From CAMLIZ01 sp036231905 (lineage in GTDB: Bacteria > Pseudomonadota > Gammaproteobacteria > Burkholderiales > Burkholderiaceae_C): 64,000 bases of DNA. The stretch lies in NCBI RefSeq assembly GCF_036231905.1, contig NZ_JAZARE010000012.1:1-64000 (forward strand), written 5' to 3'. Positions within the stretch are counted from its first letter, which is position 1. Each line of letters starts with the position of its first letter. Shown piece after piece: positions 34,238-43,700 of the stretch. The notes under the pieces were generated by a model. The model was given only the letters and a program-made list of their open reading frames with translations. It was not told where the DNA came from and did not search any database. Position numbers and translations under genes: made by a program.

Positions 34238-35107
34238 CTAGTGCGACGTGCCGAGGTAGGCCTTGATCACGTTCTCGTCGGCGCGCACCTCGTCGGGCGC
34301 GCCGTCGCCGATCTTTTTGCCGTAGTCCAGCACCACCACGCGGTCGCTGATGTCCATGACCACGCCCATGTCGTGCTCGATCAGCACGATGGTGGTGCCG
34401 AACTCGTCGTTCACATCCAGGATGAAGCGGCACATGTCCTGCTTCTCCTCCACGTTCATGCCGGCCATGGGCTCGTCCAGTAGCAACACGCTGGGCTCCA
34501 TGGCCAGCGCACGGCCCAGGTCCACCCGCTTCTGCAGGCCATAGGGCAGGCGGCCCACCGGCGTCTTGCGGAAGGGCTGGATCTCCAGGAAGTCGATGAT
34601 GCGTTCGACGAACTCGCGGTGCGCGATCTCCTCGCGCTCGGCCGGGCCCCAGCGCAGCGCCTGCAGGAAGAGGTTGCTCTTCATGCGCAGGTTGCGGCCG
34701 GTCATGATGTTGTCCAGCACGCTCATGCCCTTGAACAGCGCCAGGTTCTGGAAGGTGCGCGCCACGCCCATCTCGGCCACCTGGCGCGAATTCATGTGGG
34801 TGAAGGTGCGGCCGCGGAAGGTGATGGAGCCCTGCTGCGGCGTGTACACGCCGTTGATGCAGTTGAGCATGGAGCTCTTGCCCGCGCCGTTGGGGCCGAT
34901 GATGGCGCGGATCTCGTGCTCGCGCACGTTGAAGCTGATGTCGCTCAGCGCCTTCACGCCGCCGAAGGCGAGCGAGATGTTCTGCACGTCCAGGATCACG
35001 TCGCCCACCTGGCGGCCCACGCTGGGCTGCGCCGTGGCATGGGCCTGCGGCGCCGTGTCGGCAACGTCGGGTGCGGCGCGCAGCGCCACGGTGGCCGATG
35101 CGGTCAT
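34238..35107 (-). CDS. livG: Liv-type ABC transporter ATP-binding protein (LivG-like)
   Basis: A 289-residue ABC ATPase with Walker A GPNGAGKSS (about 72-80), a degenerate signature LPYGLQKRVDLG in place of LSGGQ, Walker B LLLDEPMAGMN and the switch histidine in LIEHDMGVVMD. The LPYG signature is usual for LivG. About 35 extra, Ala/Thr-rich residues precede the domain. Its start overlaps the stop of the acyl-CoA synthetase by four bases. Confidence 0.92.
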   Translation of the reverse strand: MTASATVALRAAPDVADTAPQAHATAQPSVGRQVGDVILDVQNISLAFGGVKALSDISFNVREHEIRAIIGPNGAGKSSMLNCINGVYTPQQGSITFRGRTFTHMNSRQVAEMGVARTFQNLALFKGMSVLDNIMTGRNLRMKSNLFLQALRWGPAEREEIAHREFVERIIDFLEIQPFRKTPVGRLPYGLQKRVDLGRALAMEPSVLLLDEPMAGMNVEEKQDMCRFILDVNDEFGTTIVLIEHDMGVVMDISDRVVVLDYGKKIGDGAPDEVRADENVIKAYLGTSH

Positions 35108-37050
35108 GCGGCGCTCCTCATCGCGGGGAAGGTCGTCGTGTCGACGATGCGCAATGTAGCGGCCACCATGCCGGTGCGGCCGTCCTCGAAGCGCACCTGC
35201 GTCTCGATGTACTGCTCGGCCTTGCCGCCGTACAGCGCCTCGATCAGCACCTGGTACTTCTCGGCGATGTGGCCGCGCCGCACCTTGCGCGTGCGGGTGA
35301 GCTCGCCGTCGTCCGCGTCGAGCTCCTTGTGCAGGATGAGGAAACGGCTGATCTGCGAACCGGCGAGCTTGTCATCGGCCGCCAGGTCGGCATTGACCTT
35401 CTGCACGCAGTCGCGGATCAGCTCCACCACCTCGGGCTTCTGCGACAGGTCGGTGTAGCCGGCGTAGGGCAGGTTGCGCCGTTCGGCCCAGTTGCCCACC
35501 GCCTCGAAGTCGATGTTGATGAAGGCGCATACCTTGTCGCGCCCGTCGCCGAAGGCCACCGCCTCCTTGATGTGCGGAAAGAACTTGAGCTTGTTCTCCA
35601 CGTACTTGGGCGCGAACATCGCGCCGTCGTTGGCGCCGCCCTTGATGCGGCCCACGTCCTTGGCCCGGTCGATGATCTTCAGGTGGCCGCCTGCATCCAG
35701 GAAGCCGGCGTCGCCGGTGTGGTACCAGCCATCGGCGGTGAGCACCTCGGCGGTGGCCTGCGGGTTCTTGTAGTAACCCTGCAGCAGGCCCGGCGAGCGG
35801 ATCAGGATCTCGCCGTTGTCGGCCAGGCGGATCTCCACGCCTTCGATCGGCACGCCCACGGTGTCGGAGCGGGCTTCGTTGTCCGGCTGCAGGCACACGA
35901 ACACGGCGGTTTCGGTGGAGCCGTAGAGCTGCTTCAGGTTGATGCCGATGGAGCGGTAGAAGCTGAACAGGTCCGGGCCGATGGCTTCGCCGGCGGTGTA
36001 GGCCACGCGCACGCGCGACAGCCCCAGCGTGTTGCGCAGCGGGCCGTACACCAGCAGGTTGCCCAGCGCATAGGCCATGCGGTCCAGCGAGCCGACGGGC
36101 TTGCCGTCCATGCGCGCCGGCCCGACGCGGCGAGCCAGCGCCATGAAGCGCTCGAACAGCCAGCGCTTCATGCGCGAGGCGTCCTCCATGCGGATCATCA
36201 CGCTGGTGAGCAGGCCTTCGAACACCCGCGGCGGCGCGAAGTAGTAGGTGGGCCCGATCTCGTTCAGGTCGATGGTCACCGTGCTGGCGGACTCGGGACA
36301 GTTCACCACGTAGCCGCAGGCCAGCCACTGCGAGTAGCTGAAGATGTTCTGCCCGATCCACGCCGGCGGCAGGTAGGCCAGCACCTCTTCGTCGTGCGTC
36401 AGCTTGTCGAAGCGGGCGCCGGCCATCGCGCGGTCGATCAGGGTGCGATGCAGGTGCACCACGCCCTTGGGATGCCCGGTGGTGCCGGAGGTGAAGAACA
36501 GCGCGGCCACGTCGTCGGGCGTGGTGGCTTCGATCGCCGCGTCCACACTGGGGCCGAGTGCGGCTTCCTGCTGCGCGCCGCTGGCGATCAGGGCGTCCAG
36601 CGGCTGCAGCCCCGGCTCGCTGTAGTGGCGCAGGCCACGCGGGTCGTCGAACCAGATGTGCGCCAGCTGCGGGCACTGCGGCCGGATCTCCAGCAGCTTG
36701 TCCACCTGCTCCTGGTCCTCCACCACCGCGAACATCACCTCGGCGTTGTTGATCGGAAAGACGAATTCGGTGCCGGCGGCGTCCTGGTACAGCGGCACCG
36801 GCACCGCGCCCAGCGACTGTGCAGCCAGCATGGCGGCATACAGGCGTGGCCGGTTCTCCCCCACCACGACCAGGTGCTGGCCGCGCGTGAGCCCGGCTTG
36901 CGCCAGGCCCACCGCCAGCTGGCGCACCAGCCGGGCGAGTTGCGCCCAGGTGAGCGTCTGCCAGATGCCGTATTCCTTCTCGCGCAGGGCCGGCGCATCG
37001 GGGCGCTGCCTGGCGTGCTCCAGCAACAAGCGAGGAAAGGTCGTTGGCAT
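35104..37050 (-). CDS. AMP-dependent acyl-CoA synthetase, long-chain type
   Basis: A 648-residue adenylate-forming enzyme of the long-chain (Faa/FadD15-like) subgroup: FFTSGTTGHPKGVVHLH (about 197-213) is the phosphate loop, LYGSTETAVFV the adenylate motif, and YHTGDAGFLDAGG leads to the hinge KDVGRIKGGANDGAMFAPKY. It is the first gene of the Liv-type operon, tied to livG by an ATGA overlap, so import and activation of an acid are probably coupled. The start at 37050 is preferred to an upstream ATG at 37098, which lies inside an inverted repeat. Confidence 0.88.
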   Translation of the reverse strand: MPTTFPRLLLEHARQRPDAPALREKEYGIWQTLTWAQLARLVRQLAVGLAQAGLTRGQHLVVVGENRPRLYAAMLAAQSLGAVPVPLYQDAAGTEFVFPINNAEVMFAVVEDQEQVDKLLEIRPQCPQLAHIWFDDPRGLRHYSEPGLQPLDALIASGAQQEAALGPSVDAAIEATTPDDVAALFFTSGTTGHPKGVVHLHRTLIDRAMAGARFDKLTHDEEVLAYLPPAWIGQNIFSYSQWLACGYVVNCPESASTVTIDLNEIGPTYYFAPPRVFEGLLTSVMIRMEDASRMKRWLFERFMALARRVGPARMDGKPVGSLDRMAYALGNLLVYGPLRNTLGLSRVRVAYTAGEAIGPDLFSFYRSIGINLKQLYGSTETAVFVCLQPDNEARSDTVGVPIEGVEIRLADNGEILIRSPGLLQGYYKNPQATAEVLTADGWYHTGDAGFLDAGGHLKIIDRAKDVGRIKGGANDGAMFAPKYVENKLKFFPHIKEAVAFGDGRDKVCAFINIDFEAVGNWAERRNLPYAGYTDLSQKPEVVELIRDCVQKVNADLAADDKLAGSQISRFLILHKELDADDGELTRTRKVRRGHIAEKYQVLIEALYGGKAEQYIETQVRFEDGRTGMVAATLRIVDTTTFPAMRSAA

Positions 37051-37078
37051 CCGTGGCTCCTGAATGCAGGCGGGAAAG

Positions 37079-37093
37079 ACGCAAGTCTTGCGT
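37079..37093. promoter_or_regulatory. 15-bp palindrome in the leader of the synthetase gene
   Basis: acgcaag and cttgcgt flank a single T, a perfect 15-bp palindrome 29 bp upstream of the ATG of the synthetase. It could be a protein site or a small leader hairpin. Confidence 0.4.
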
Positions 37094-37122
37094 TGCATTC
37101 TGGGAAGATGTTTGACGCCCAG

Positions 37123-37140
37123 TTGTCGTTACGACGACAA
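37123..37140. promoter_or_regulatory. 18-bp inverted repeat, candidate Crp/Fnr-type operator
   Basis: ttgtcgt and acgacaa flank tacg with perfect symmetry. The site is in the middle of the 138-bp divergent region, 49 bp before the regulator start and 73 bp before the synthetase start. Two 7-bp arms with a 4-bp centre have the geometry of sites for Crp/Fnr dimers (compare ttgat-n4-atcaa). Binding by the adjacent regulator is inferred. Confidence 0.6.
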
Positions 37141-37188
37141 TCCTAGGGTCCGTCCCCACCGGGCTTTCCCCAAGGGCCCCTCGCCGCC

Positions 37189-37926
37189 ATGCAGCCTGCA
37201 GCCGTCGACGATGCCCCGCGTGTACCCACCACGCTGCTGGCGCGGTCCCGTTCGCCGCGACCGGACGAACTGCTCACCATCCCCTGGCTGCAGAACCTGC
37301 CGGCCCCTGAACGCCAGCGCGCCGAAGCCGATGTGCGCGTGGTCAACGTCGAGCCGGGTGAGCTGATCTGCCGCGTGAACCGCCCGGCCACCTTCTGGTT
37401 CGGCGTGGTGGACGGCCTGCTCAAGATGAGCAACGACACCGCCATGGGCGTGCCCATGACCTTTGCCGGCCTGCCACCCGGCGGCTGGTTCGGCGAGGGC
37501 ACCGTGCTCAAGCACGAGCCCTACCGCTACAACGTGCAGGCGTTGCGCAAGAGCGTGGTCGCCGGCATCACGGTGGAGATGTTCGACTGGCTGCTGGACC
37601 GCAGCATCGCCTTCAACCGCTTCGTCATGCAGCAGCTCAACGAACGGCTGGGCCAGTTCATCGCGGCACGCGAGATCGACCGCCTCACGCATCCTGACGA
37701 ACGCGTGGCGCGCAACCTCGCGGCGCTGTTCCATCCGGTGCTGTATCCCGGCGTGGGCGAGATCCTGCGCATCACGCAGGAAGAGCTGGGTTACCTCGTG
37801 GGCCTGTCGCGCCAGCGGGTCAACGAGGCGCTGCGCACCCTGCAGGCCGCCGGCGTGATCCGCATCGAATACGGCGGCGTGCGGGTGCTGTCGCTGCAGG
37901 GCCTGCGCGACTATCGGCAGGCATAA
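37189..37926 (+). CDS. Crp/Fnr family transcriptional regulator
   Basis: A 245-residue regulator with an N-terminal cyclic-nucleotide-like beta-barrel (about 30-150; the jelly-roll turn LPPGGWFGEGTVL) and a C-terminal winged helix whose recognition helix is ELGYLVGLSRQRVNEALR (about 204-221). No cysteine cluster for Fe-S binding is present and the classic cAMP contact RS/T is not obvious, so the signal may be another ligand. It is divergent from the Liv-type operon, the likely target. SRQRVNEAL differs from the Crp and Fnr recognition helices, consistent with a different operator sequence. Confidence 0.88.
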   Translation: MQPAAVDDAPRVPTTLLARSRSPRPDELLTIPWLQNLPAPERQRAEADVRVVNVEPGELICRVNRPATFWFGVVDGLLKMSNDTAMGVPMTFAGLPPGGWFGEGTVLKHEPYRYNVQALRKSVVAGITVEMFDWLLDRSIAFNRFVMQQLNERLGQFIAAREIDRLTHPDERVARNLAALFHPVLYPGVGEILRITQEELGYLVGLSRQRVNEALRTLQAAGVIRIEYGGVRVLSLQGLRDYRQA

Positions 37927-37948
37927 AAAAGGGGCGCCGAAGCGCCCC
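37925..37948. terminator. Terminator between the regulator and the Ig lipoprotein gene
   Basis: ggggcgc (37931-37937) and gcgcccc (37942-37948) flank a cgaa loop. On the minus strand the stem is followed by six T, a good intrinsic terminator for the long lipoprotein gene; the plus-strand side is A-rich upstream. Confidence 0.85.
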
Positions 37949-37967
37949 GCAAACTCCTTGGAAAAAC

Positions 37968-40679
37968 CTATCTCGCGAGCGGCCGCGGCACGCCGCCAAA
38001 GGGCTGCACCACGCCGTTGACCTCGATGAACAGGCCGCTGGCGTTCGCGAAGATGCGGCCCACCTGCGTGCCACCGCTGCTGAGCACCGCTTCGCCCGAG
38101 CCGCCGGTGAAGGCGCCCGCGGGGGAGAACGTCAGCTCGTAGAAGCCTGTGGCCGCGTAGTTCACGCCGTCCACCGCGAAGCGCAGGTCGTTGTAGGTCA
38201 CCCGCGTGCGCAGCGGCATCGTGTTGCTGCCGGTGGTCACCGACACGAAGGCGACGTTGCCGCTGGCAAAGGTGGCCGTCAGGCTGCTCAGCTCGTTGCG
38301 CAGGGTCGCGCCGCTGGCCAGCGTGAGCGTCACGTTGGCCGTGGTCTGGCCGCCGGAGACGCTGCTGGCGACGGTGGCAGTGGCGCTGCCGTTGGCGGTG
38401 AGGTCGCTCTGGGCATCGCCCGTGGCGGGGCTGCGCACCCGCACATTGCTCACCGTGGAGGTGGCGCTGCCGTTGGCCGGCTCGAACCCGCTGAAGCTGT
38501 AGTTCACCGAGGTCGATCCGCTGTAGAGCAGGCCGTCGCCGGTGTTGCAGCTGGTGGCCGTGGCGGCGAGCGTGCCGGAGGCGGGCAACGCGGTGCCGGG
38601 GGCGGGCAGGGCAGCGCCGTTGAAGGTGGCGCTCAGGGTTCCCGCGCTGCACACGCTCGCGGCGCTGACGAAGGCGGCGGTGTCCTCGTCCACCACCAGC
38701 ATCGGCAGGCTGGCCGCTTCGTAGAAGTTGAAGCTGAGGCTCATCAGCCGCATCAGCGCCATCTTCTGCTCGGTGCTGCCGTCATTGGTCACCGTGAGGG
38801 TGGCGCTGCGGCTGGTCACGCTGCCCTGGCTGTTGCTCACCACCACGCTGTAGGTGGCGCCGTTGTCGCCGGCCACGAGCGTGGGCGTGGTGTAGCTGGC
38901 GCTGGTGGCGCCGGCGATCGGGCTGCCGTTGCGCTGCCACTGGTAGGTGGGCGCGGGGCTGCCGGTGGCCAGCACGATGAAGCTGGTGGTGTCACCCACG
39001 GCCGCGGTGCGGTCCGCCGGCTGCGTGGTGATCTGCGGCGCGGCCAGCACCGGCGGCGTCACCGTCAGCGTGACGCTGTTGCTCAGCACGCTGCCCACCG
39101 CATTGGTGACACGCACCTGGAAGTGCGCGCCGCTGTCGGCCAGCGTGGTGGCCGGCGTGGTGTAGACCGCGCCGATCGCACCGGCGATGGCGGTGCCGTC
39201 GCGCAGCCACTGGTACGACAGCGGCCCGGTGCCGTCGGCCGCGACGAAGAAGCTGGCCGTCGCGCCCGCCGCCACGCTCAAGGACTCGGGCTGGGCGATG
39301 ACGCTGGGCGCGACCGGTGCGGTCACCGTGAGCACGGCACCGTTGCTGGTGACGTTGCCGACGGCGTTGCTGACGATGACGCGGTAGGTGCCGGCATCGC
39401 CGGGGGTCACCGAAGTGAGCAGCAGCACGTCGTACACCGCGCCGGGAATGTCCACGCCGTTGCGCTGCCACTGGTAGCGCAGCGGGCGGGTGCCGCTGGC
39501 CACCACGGAGAAGAAGGCGTAGGTGCCCTGTGCCGCGCTGGTGCCCACCGGCGGCTCCACGATGGTGGGAGCGAAGGGCGTGGTGTCCAGAACCAGGCAG
39601 TCGGTCAGCGTGATGTCGGTGTTGGACGGGCCGACCACCACGGCATTCGAGTTGCGGTCCAGCTCGGCCCACACGCTGGCGCGGCTGGCCTTGCGGATGG
39701 CCACGCGGAAACGGCCCTGGTCGTCGGTGGTGTCATAGGCCGAGCCGGAGTAGTCGATGCCCTGCGACACCACGCGGGCGCCTTGCACGCGCTGGCCCGC
39801 GGGTGTGGCGACGCAGCCGTTCACGTAGATCGTGTCCTGCGGCATGTCCGCATTCCAGTACGTGAAGTGCGAGACCTGGCCCTCGTAGTAGGCGTTCGGC
39901 GCACTGCCGGTGAGCGTGGCGCTGCCCTCCTGCACCCAGCGGCCGGCGGCTTCGTCGAAGTAGTACAGCGGGATGCTCTGCGGCGGGTTGGCCGTGCGCG
40001 AAGCCAGCGGGATGCGGATGGTGGCCTGGCTGCCGGCCTTGAGCTGCAGCGCATTGCCGGCCGCGTCCTGCAGCTTGACCTTGATGGCGCCGAAGCTCTG
40101 GATGCGCGAGCCGTCGGCCACCGTGTAGTCGCCCGGCATGGTCTGCGGGTCCGCGCCGGGGTCGATCGGCGTGACGGAGGCGCTGACGTTGCCGCTGGCG
40201 GCGGCGCCGGTGGCCGCGTTCACCAGGCTGGCGGCAGGCAGCTCGACCCGCGCGCTGGAGCCGGCGGCGGTCACGACGCCGGCCTGTGCCGCGTCGAAGC
40301 TCACCGCGGCGGCTTCGCGCACGAGGCGTGCCACGGCCTGGCGGGTGGCGCCCTTGGCCACCGGGGTGGACACCAGCGCATCCACATAACCGGCCGCCTG
40401 CACGCGCACCACGGCGCGCTCGCTGGCCGGCACGTCGGCCAGCGTGTAGCTGCCGTCGGCGGCGCTCTGGGTGCTGGCGCTGCCGATGGACACGGTGGCA
40501 CCGGCCACGGGTGACGAGTCAGCGCTGGCCAGCACGCGGCCGGTGACGCTGCCCTTCTCGGCCACGGCCGGCGGGTCGTCGCCGCCACCGCCGCCGCAGC
40601 CGCTCAAGCTGGCCGCAATGGCCAGGACGAACAGCGCAAACAACGCCATGGCGTAGCTGCGCAAGAATCCGCTCTTCAT
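37968..40679 (-). CDS. Large surface lipoprotein with Ig-like domains
   Basis: A 903-residue lipoprotein. The signal peptide ends in the lipobox LSGC with the acylated cysteine at 28, followed by a Gly/Asp-rich linker. Residues about 43-115 form a carboxypeptidase-regulatory-like (prealbumin-like) domain (GSVTGRVLASADSSPVAGAT), then a beta-rich region with YYFDEAAGRWVQEG, and from about 365 three tandem Ig-like repeats, each with a tryptophan in YQWQRNG or YQWLRDG and a closing tyrosine-valine strand. The C-terminal 250 residues are Ser/Thr/Ala-rich beta structure. It is probably exposed on the outer membrane and binds something outside. No adhesin-specific motif is seen. Confidence 0.82.
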   Translation of the reverse strand: MKSGFLRSYAMALFALFVLAIAASLSGCGGGGGDDPPAVAEKGSVTGRVLASADSSPVAGATVSIGSASTQSAADGSYTLADVPASERAVVRVQAAGYVDALVSTPVAKGATRQAVARLVREAAAVSFDAAQAGVVTAAGSSARVELPAASLVNAATGAAASGNVSASVTPIDPGADPQTMPGDYTVADGSRIQSFGAIKVKLQDAAGNALQLKAGSQATIRIPLASRTANPPQSIPLYYFDEAAGRWVQEGSATLTGSAPNAYYEGQVSHFTYWNADMPQDTIYVNGCVATPAGQRVQGARVVSQGIDYSGSAYDTTDDQGRFRVAIRKASRASVWAELDRNSNAVVVGPSNTDITLTDCLVLDTTPFAPTIVEPPVGTSAAQGTYAFFSVVASGTRPLRYQWQRNGVDIPGAVYDVLLLTSVTPGDAGTYRVIVSNAVGNVTSNGAVLTVTAPVAPSVIAQPESLSVAAGATASFFVAADGTGPLSYQWLRDGTAIAGAIGAVYTTPATTLADSGAHFQVRVTNAVGSVLSNSVTLTVTPPVLAAPQITTQPADRTAAVGDTTSFIVLATGSPAPTYQWQRNGSPIAGATSASYTTPTLVAGDNGATYSVVVSNSQGSVTSRSATLTVTNDGSTEQKMALMRLMSLSFNFYEAASLPMLVVDEDTAAFVSAASVCSAGTLSATFNGAALPAPGTALPASGTLAATATSCNTGDGLLYSGSTSVNYSFSGFEPANGSATSTVSNVRVRSPATGDAQSDLTANGSATATVASSVSGGQTTANVTLTLASGATLRNELSSLTATFASGNVAFVSVTTGSNTMPLRTRVTYNDLRFAVDGVNYAATGFYELTFSPAGAFTGGSGEAVLSSGGTQVGRIFANASGLFIEVNGVVQPFGGVPRPLAR

Positions 40680-40792
40680 TCTTTGCTCCCTCTCTGATCA
40701 AAAACCCGCATCGGGCACCGGTGGCGCCAGCCGCCATGGAATCGCAGCCCGCTCTCCGTTCACTCTCCGCAGCCTCCGGCCCACCCGACGCG

Positions 40793-43700
40793 ATGCATCT
40801 CGAGGTCTTCCTGCTCGGCCGTTTCGAGGTGCGCTGCAACGGTGTTCCGGTCACGGCGTGGGGGCGCGCCGGAGCCAAGCGCCTGTTCAAGCTGCTCGCG
40901 CTGGCGCCGCAGCACGCGCTCCCGCCGTCTCGCCTGGCCGCCGCCCTGTGGCCCAACGACTACGGCGAGCGGGTGCGGCAGCGCCTGCACCACCAGGTCT
41001 ACCTGCTGCGGGGCGCGCTCGATGTTCGCGGCACCGGCAGCGCGGCGGTGTTCCACGACGAGGGCCTGGTGCGGCTGGCCGCTGGCGCCATCACGCTCGA
41101 CGTGCGGGCTTTCGACGCCGCGGCCGAAGCGGCGCTGCGCGCGGGCGACGAGGCAGCGCTCACCGCGGCGCTCGGCTTGTATGGCGGGCCGCTGCTGCCG
41201 GGCGACATCGACGATGCGGAGTTCGACGCGCAGCGCCTGGCGCTGGAGCTGCGCCACGCCGAGCTGTTGCGCGTGCTGTCGCAGCGGCAGGCCAAGCGCG
41301 GCGCCTTGCAGGACGCGATGGGCAGCCTGCAGCAGGTGCTGCAGCGCCTGCCGGCCGACGAAGCGGCGCACCGCGAACTGATCGGCCTGCATGCCGCGCT
41401 GGGCCGCCGCGACGATGCGGAGCGCCAGTACGCGGCCTGCAAGACCGCGCTGTCGGCCGAGCTGGGGGTGGCGCCCAGTGCCGCGACCCACCAGGCCTAC
41501 CGCGCCGCGATGCTGCAGGAGCCCGCGGGCGCCGAGCCGGCCGCGCTGCCACCGTCGGCCGAACGCTGGCTGGCGCCGGTGCCGCTGGTGCCGCTGATCG
41601 GGCGCGACACGCTGGCTCAGCGGCTGGGCGCCCGGCTGGCAGAGCCCGGCACGCGGCTGGTCACCCTGGTGGGCGCCGGCGGGCTGGGCAAGACCCAGCT
41701 CGCGCTGCGCGTGGCCCATGAGCTGCAGGGGCGATACCGCCACGGCGCCTGTTTCGTCTCGCTGGCCGAGGTGGACGGCGACGGCGTGGCCGACCGGTTG
41801 CGCCGTGCATTGCGCCTGGCCGAGCCGCTGACCGAGGACTCGCTGGACAGCCTGGCGGAGCGCCTGCGCGACCGCCAGCTGCTGCTGGTGTGCGACAACT
41901 GCGAACATGTGGCCGACCGGCTGGGTTTGCTCACAGCGCTGCTGGAACGTGCGCCCTTGCTCACCGTGCTGGCCACCAGCCGGCGCCGGCTCAACCTGCG
42001 GGCCGAGCAGGTGGTGGAGGTGCCGCCGCTGGCCGCCACCGACGACGAGGCGGTGCGCCTGTTCGCCGAGCGGGCGCACGCGGCGTCGCCCCGCTTCGTG
42101 CTGGACGCTGCCAACATCGCTGACGTGCGGGCCATCGTCGGGCAGCTCCAGGGCGTGCCGCTGGCCATCGAACTCGTGGCCGCGCGCGTGGGGCTCATGC
42201 CACCCGCGGCCTTGCGGCAGGCGCTCGCGCACAGCGAGGCGGTGGCTGCCGGCGGCGGGCCTGACCGGCCCGAGCGCCACCGCTCCACCCAGGCCTCGCT
42301 GGCCTGGAGCCACCAGTTGCTCACGCCGGTGGAGCGGGCGGTGCTGGAGCGCGCGGCGCTGTTCGTGGCGCCGTTCGAGCTGGCCTGCCTGGCCGCGCTG
42401 TGTGTCGATGTGCCCTGCGACATCGCCCAGGTGGTGCAGGCGCTGGGCGACCTCGGCTTGCTGGCTCGCGCGGCGCAGCACGACCCGGCCGCGCCGCCAC
42501 GCTGGCAGGAGCTGCCCGGCACGCGCGCCTTCCTGCGCGGGGAGGCGGAGCGTGACAACGGCAGCGCAGGCGTTGGCATCCCCGGCGCCTCGCCATGGCT
42601 GCTGCGCCGCTTCGCAGCCTGGTACGCCGCACTGGCACAGCGCCTGGCGGCCGGCCTGGCCGCGGCGGATGCCGGGCCCGCGCTCGCTGCCTTCGATGCC
42701 GAGCATGACAACTTCTTCGCTGCCCTGGCAGCCGCCGACGCCGTGGACGATGCGGAACTGCTGTGCCGCGCCGTGCAGGGCCTCGCACCTTACTGGAGCC
42801 GCACCGGCGCGTGGCAGCGCGCCCAGCCGTGGATAGAGCGCGCTGAAGCGGCCGCCGCGTCGCTGCCGCCAGCCGACCAGCCCACCTTGCTGCTGGCGAT
42901 TGCCGGCTACTGGCATGACGCCCATCACCACCGGCGTGCCCACGCCTGGGCCGGCCGGGCGGCCACGCGGGCGCGGGAGCGCGGCGACCTGGCGCTGCAG
43001 GCGCAGGCCATGTTGCGGCTGTCCTCCTCGGCCTATCACCTCGGTGCATCGCACACGGTGATCGGCGAGCTGGAAGCCCTGCGCGCGGCCTTGCGCGATC
43101 CGGCCCATGCGGCGCTGCGCCGCTCGGCGCTCAACAACGTGGGCAACGGCTATCTTTGCGCTGGCGACCTCGCGCGCGCCAGCGCCGCCTGGGTCGCCTG
43201 CGACGCGGAGCTGCCCGCCGGCACCAGCCAGGCGCGCGTGGCCTACGTGCACAACCTCGCCTTGGTGGCGCACTACGAAGGCCGGCACGCGCAGGCGCTG
43301 GCCTTGCTGGACGACGCGCTGCGCCACGAACACGCCGGCGTGCCGCGCGCCGCGCGCCTGCTGCTCATCCACCTGCGGCGCTGCTGGATGGCCTGCTGCA
43401 TCGGCCAGGCGGACGAAGCCGCCCGCGCGCTCACGCAGGCGGGCACGGCGGCCGGCCAGGCGCGGCTGCCCGGCTGGCAGCTCGCGTGTGCGGCCCACGA
43501 GGGCAAGCTGGCGCTGGTGTCCGGCCAGGGTGAACGCGCGCTGGCCCTGCTCACGCGGGCCGCGGAACGGCGCGACGACCTGGCCGACCCGTGGGATGGG
43601 CTGGACCTGTTGCTGTGGCTGTTTCGCGCGCAATCCATGGCCGACCGACCCGCGCGCAGCGGCGCATCCGACGCCGCGCGCCGCACGCTGGCCGCGCTGG

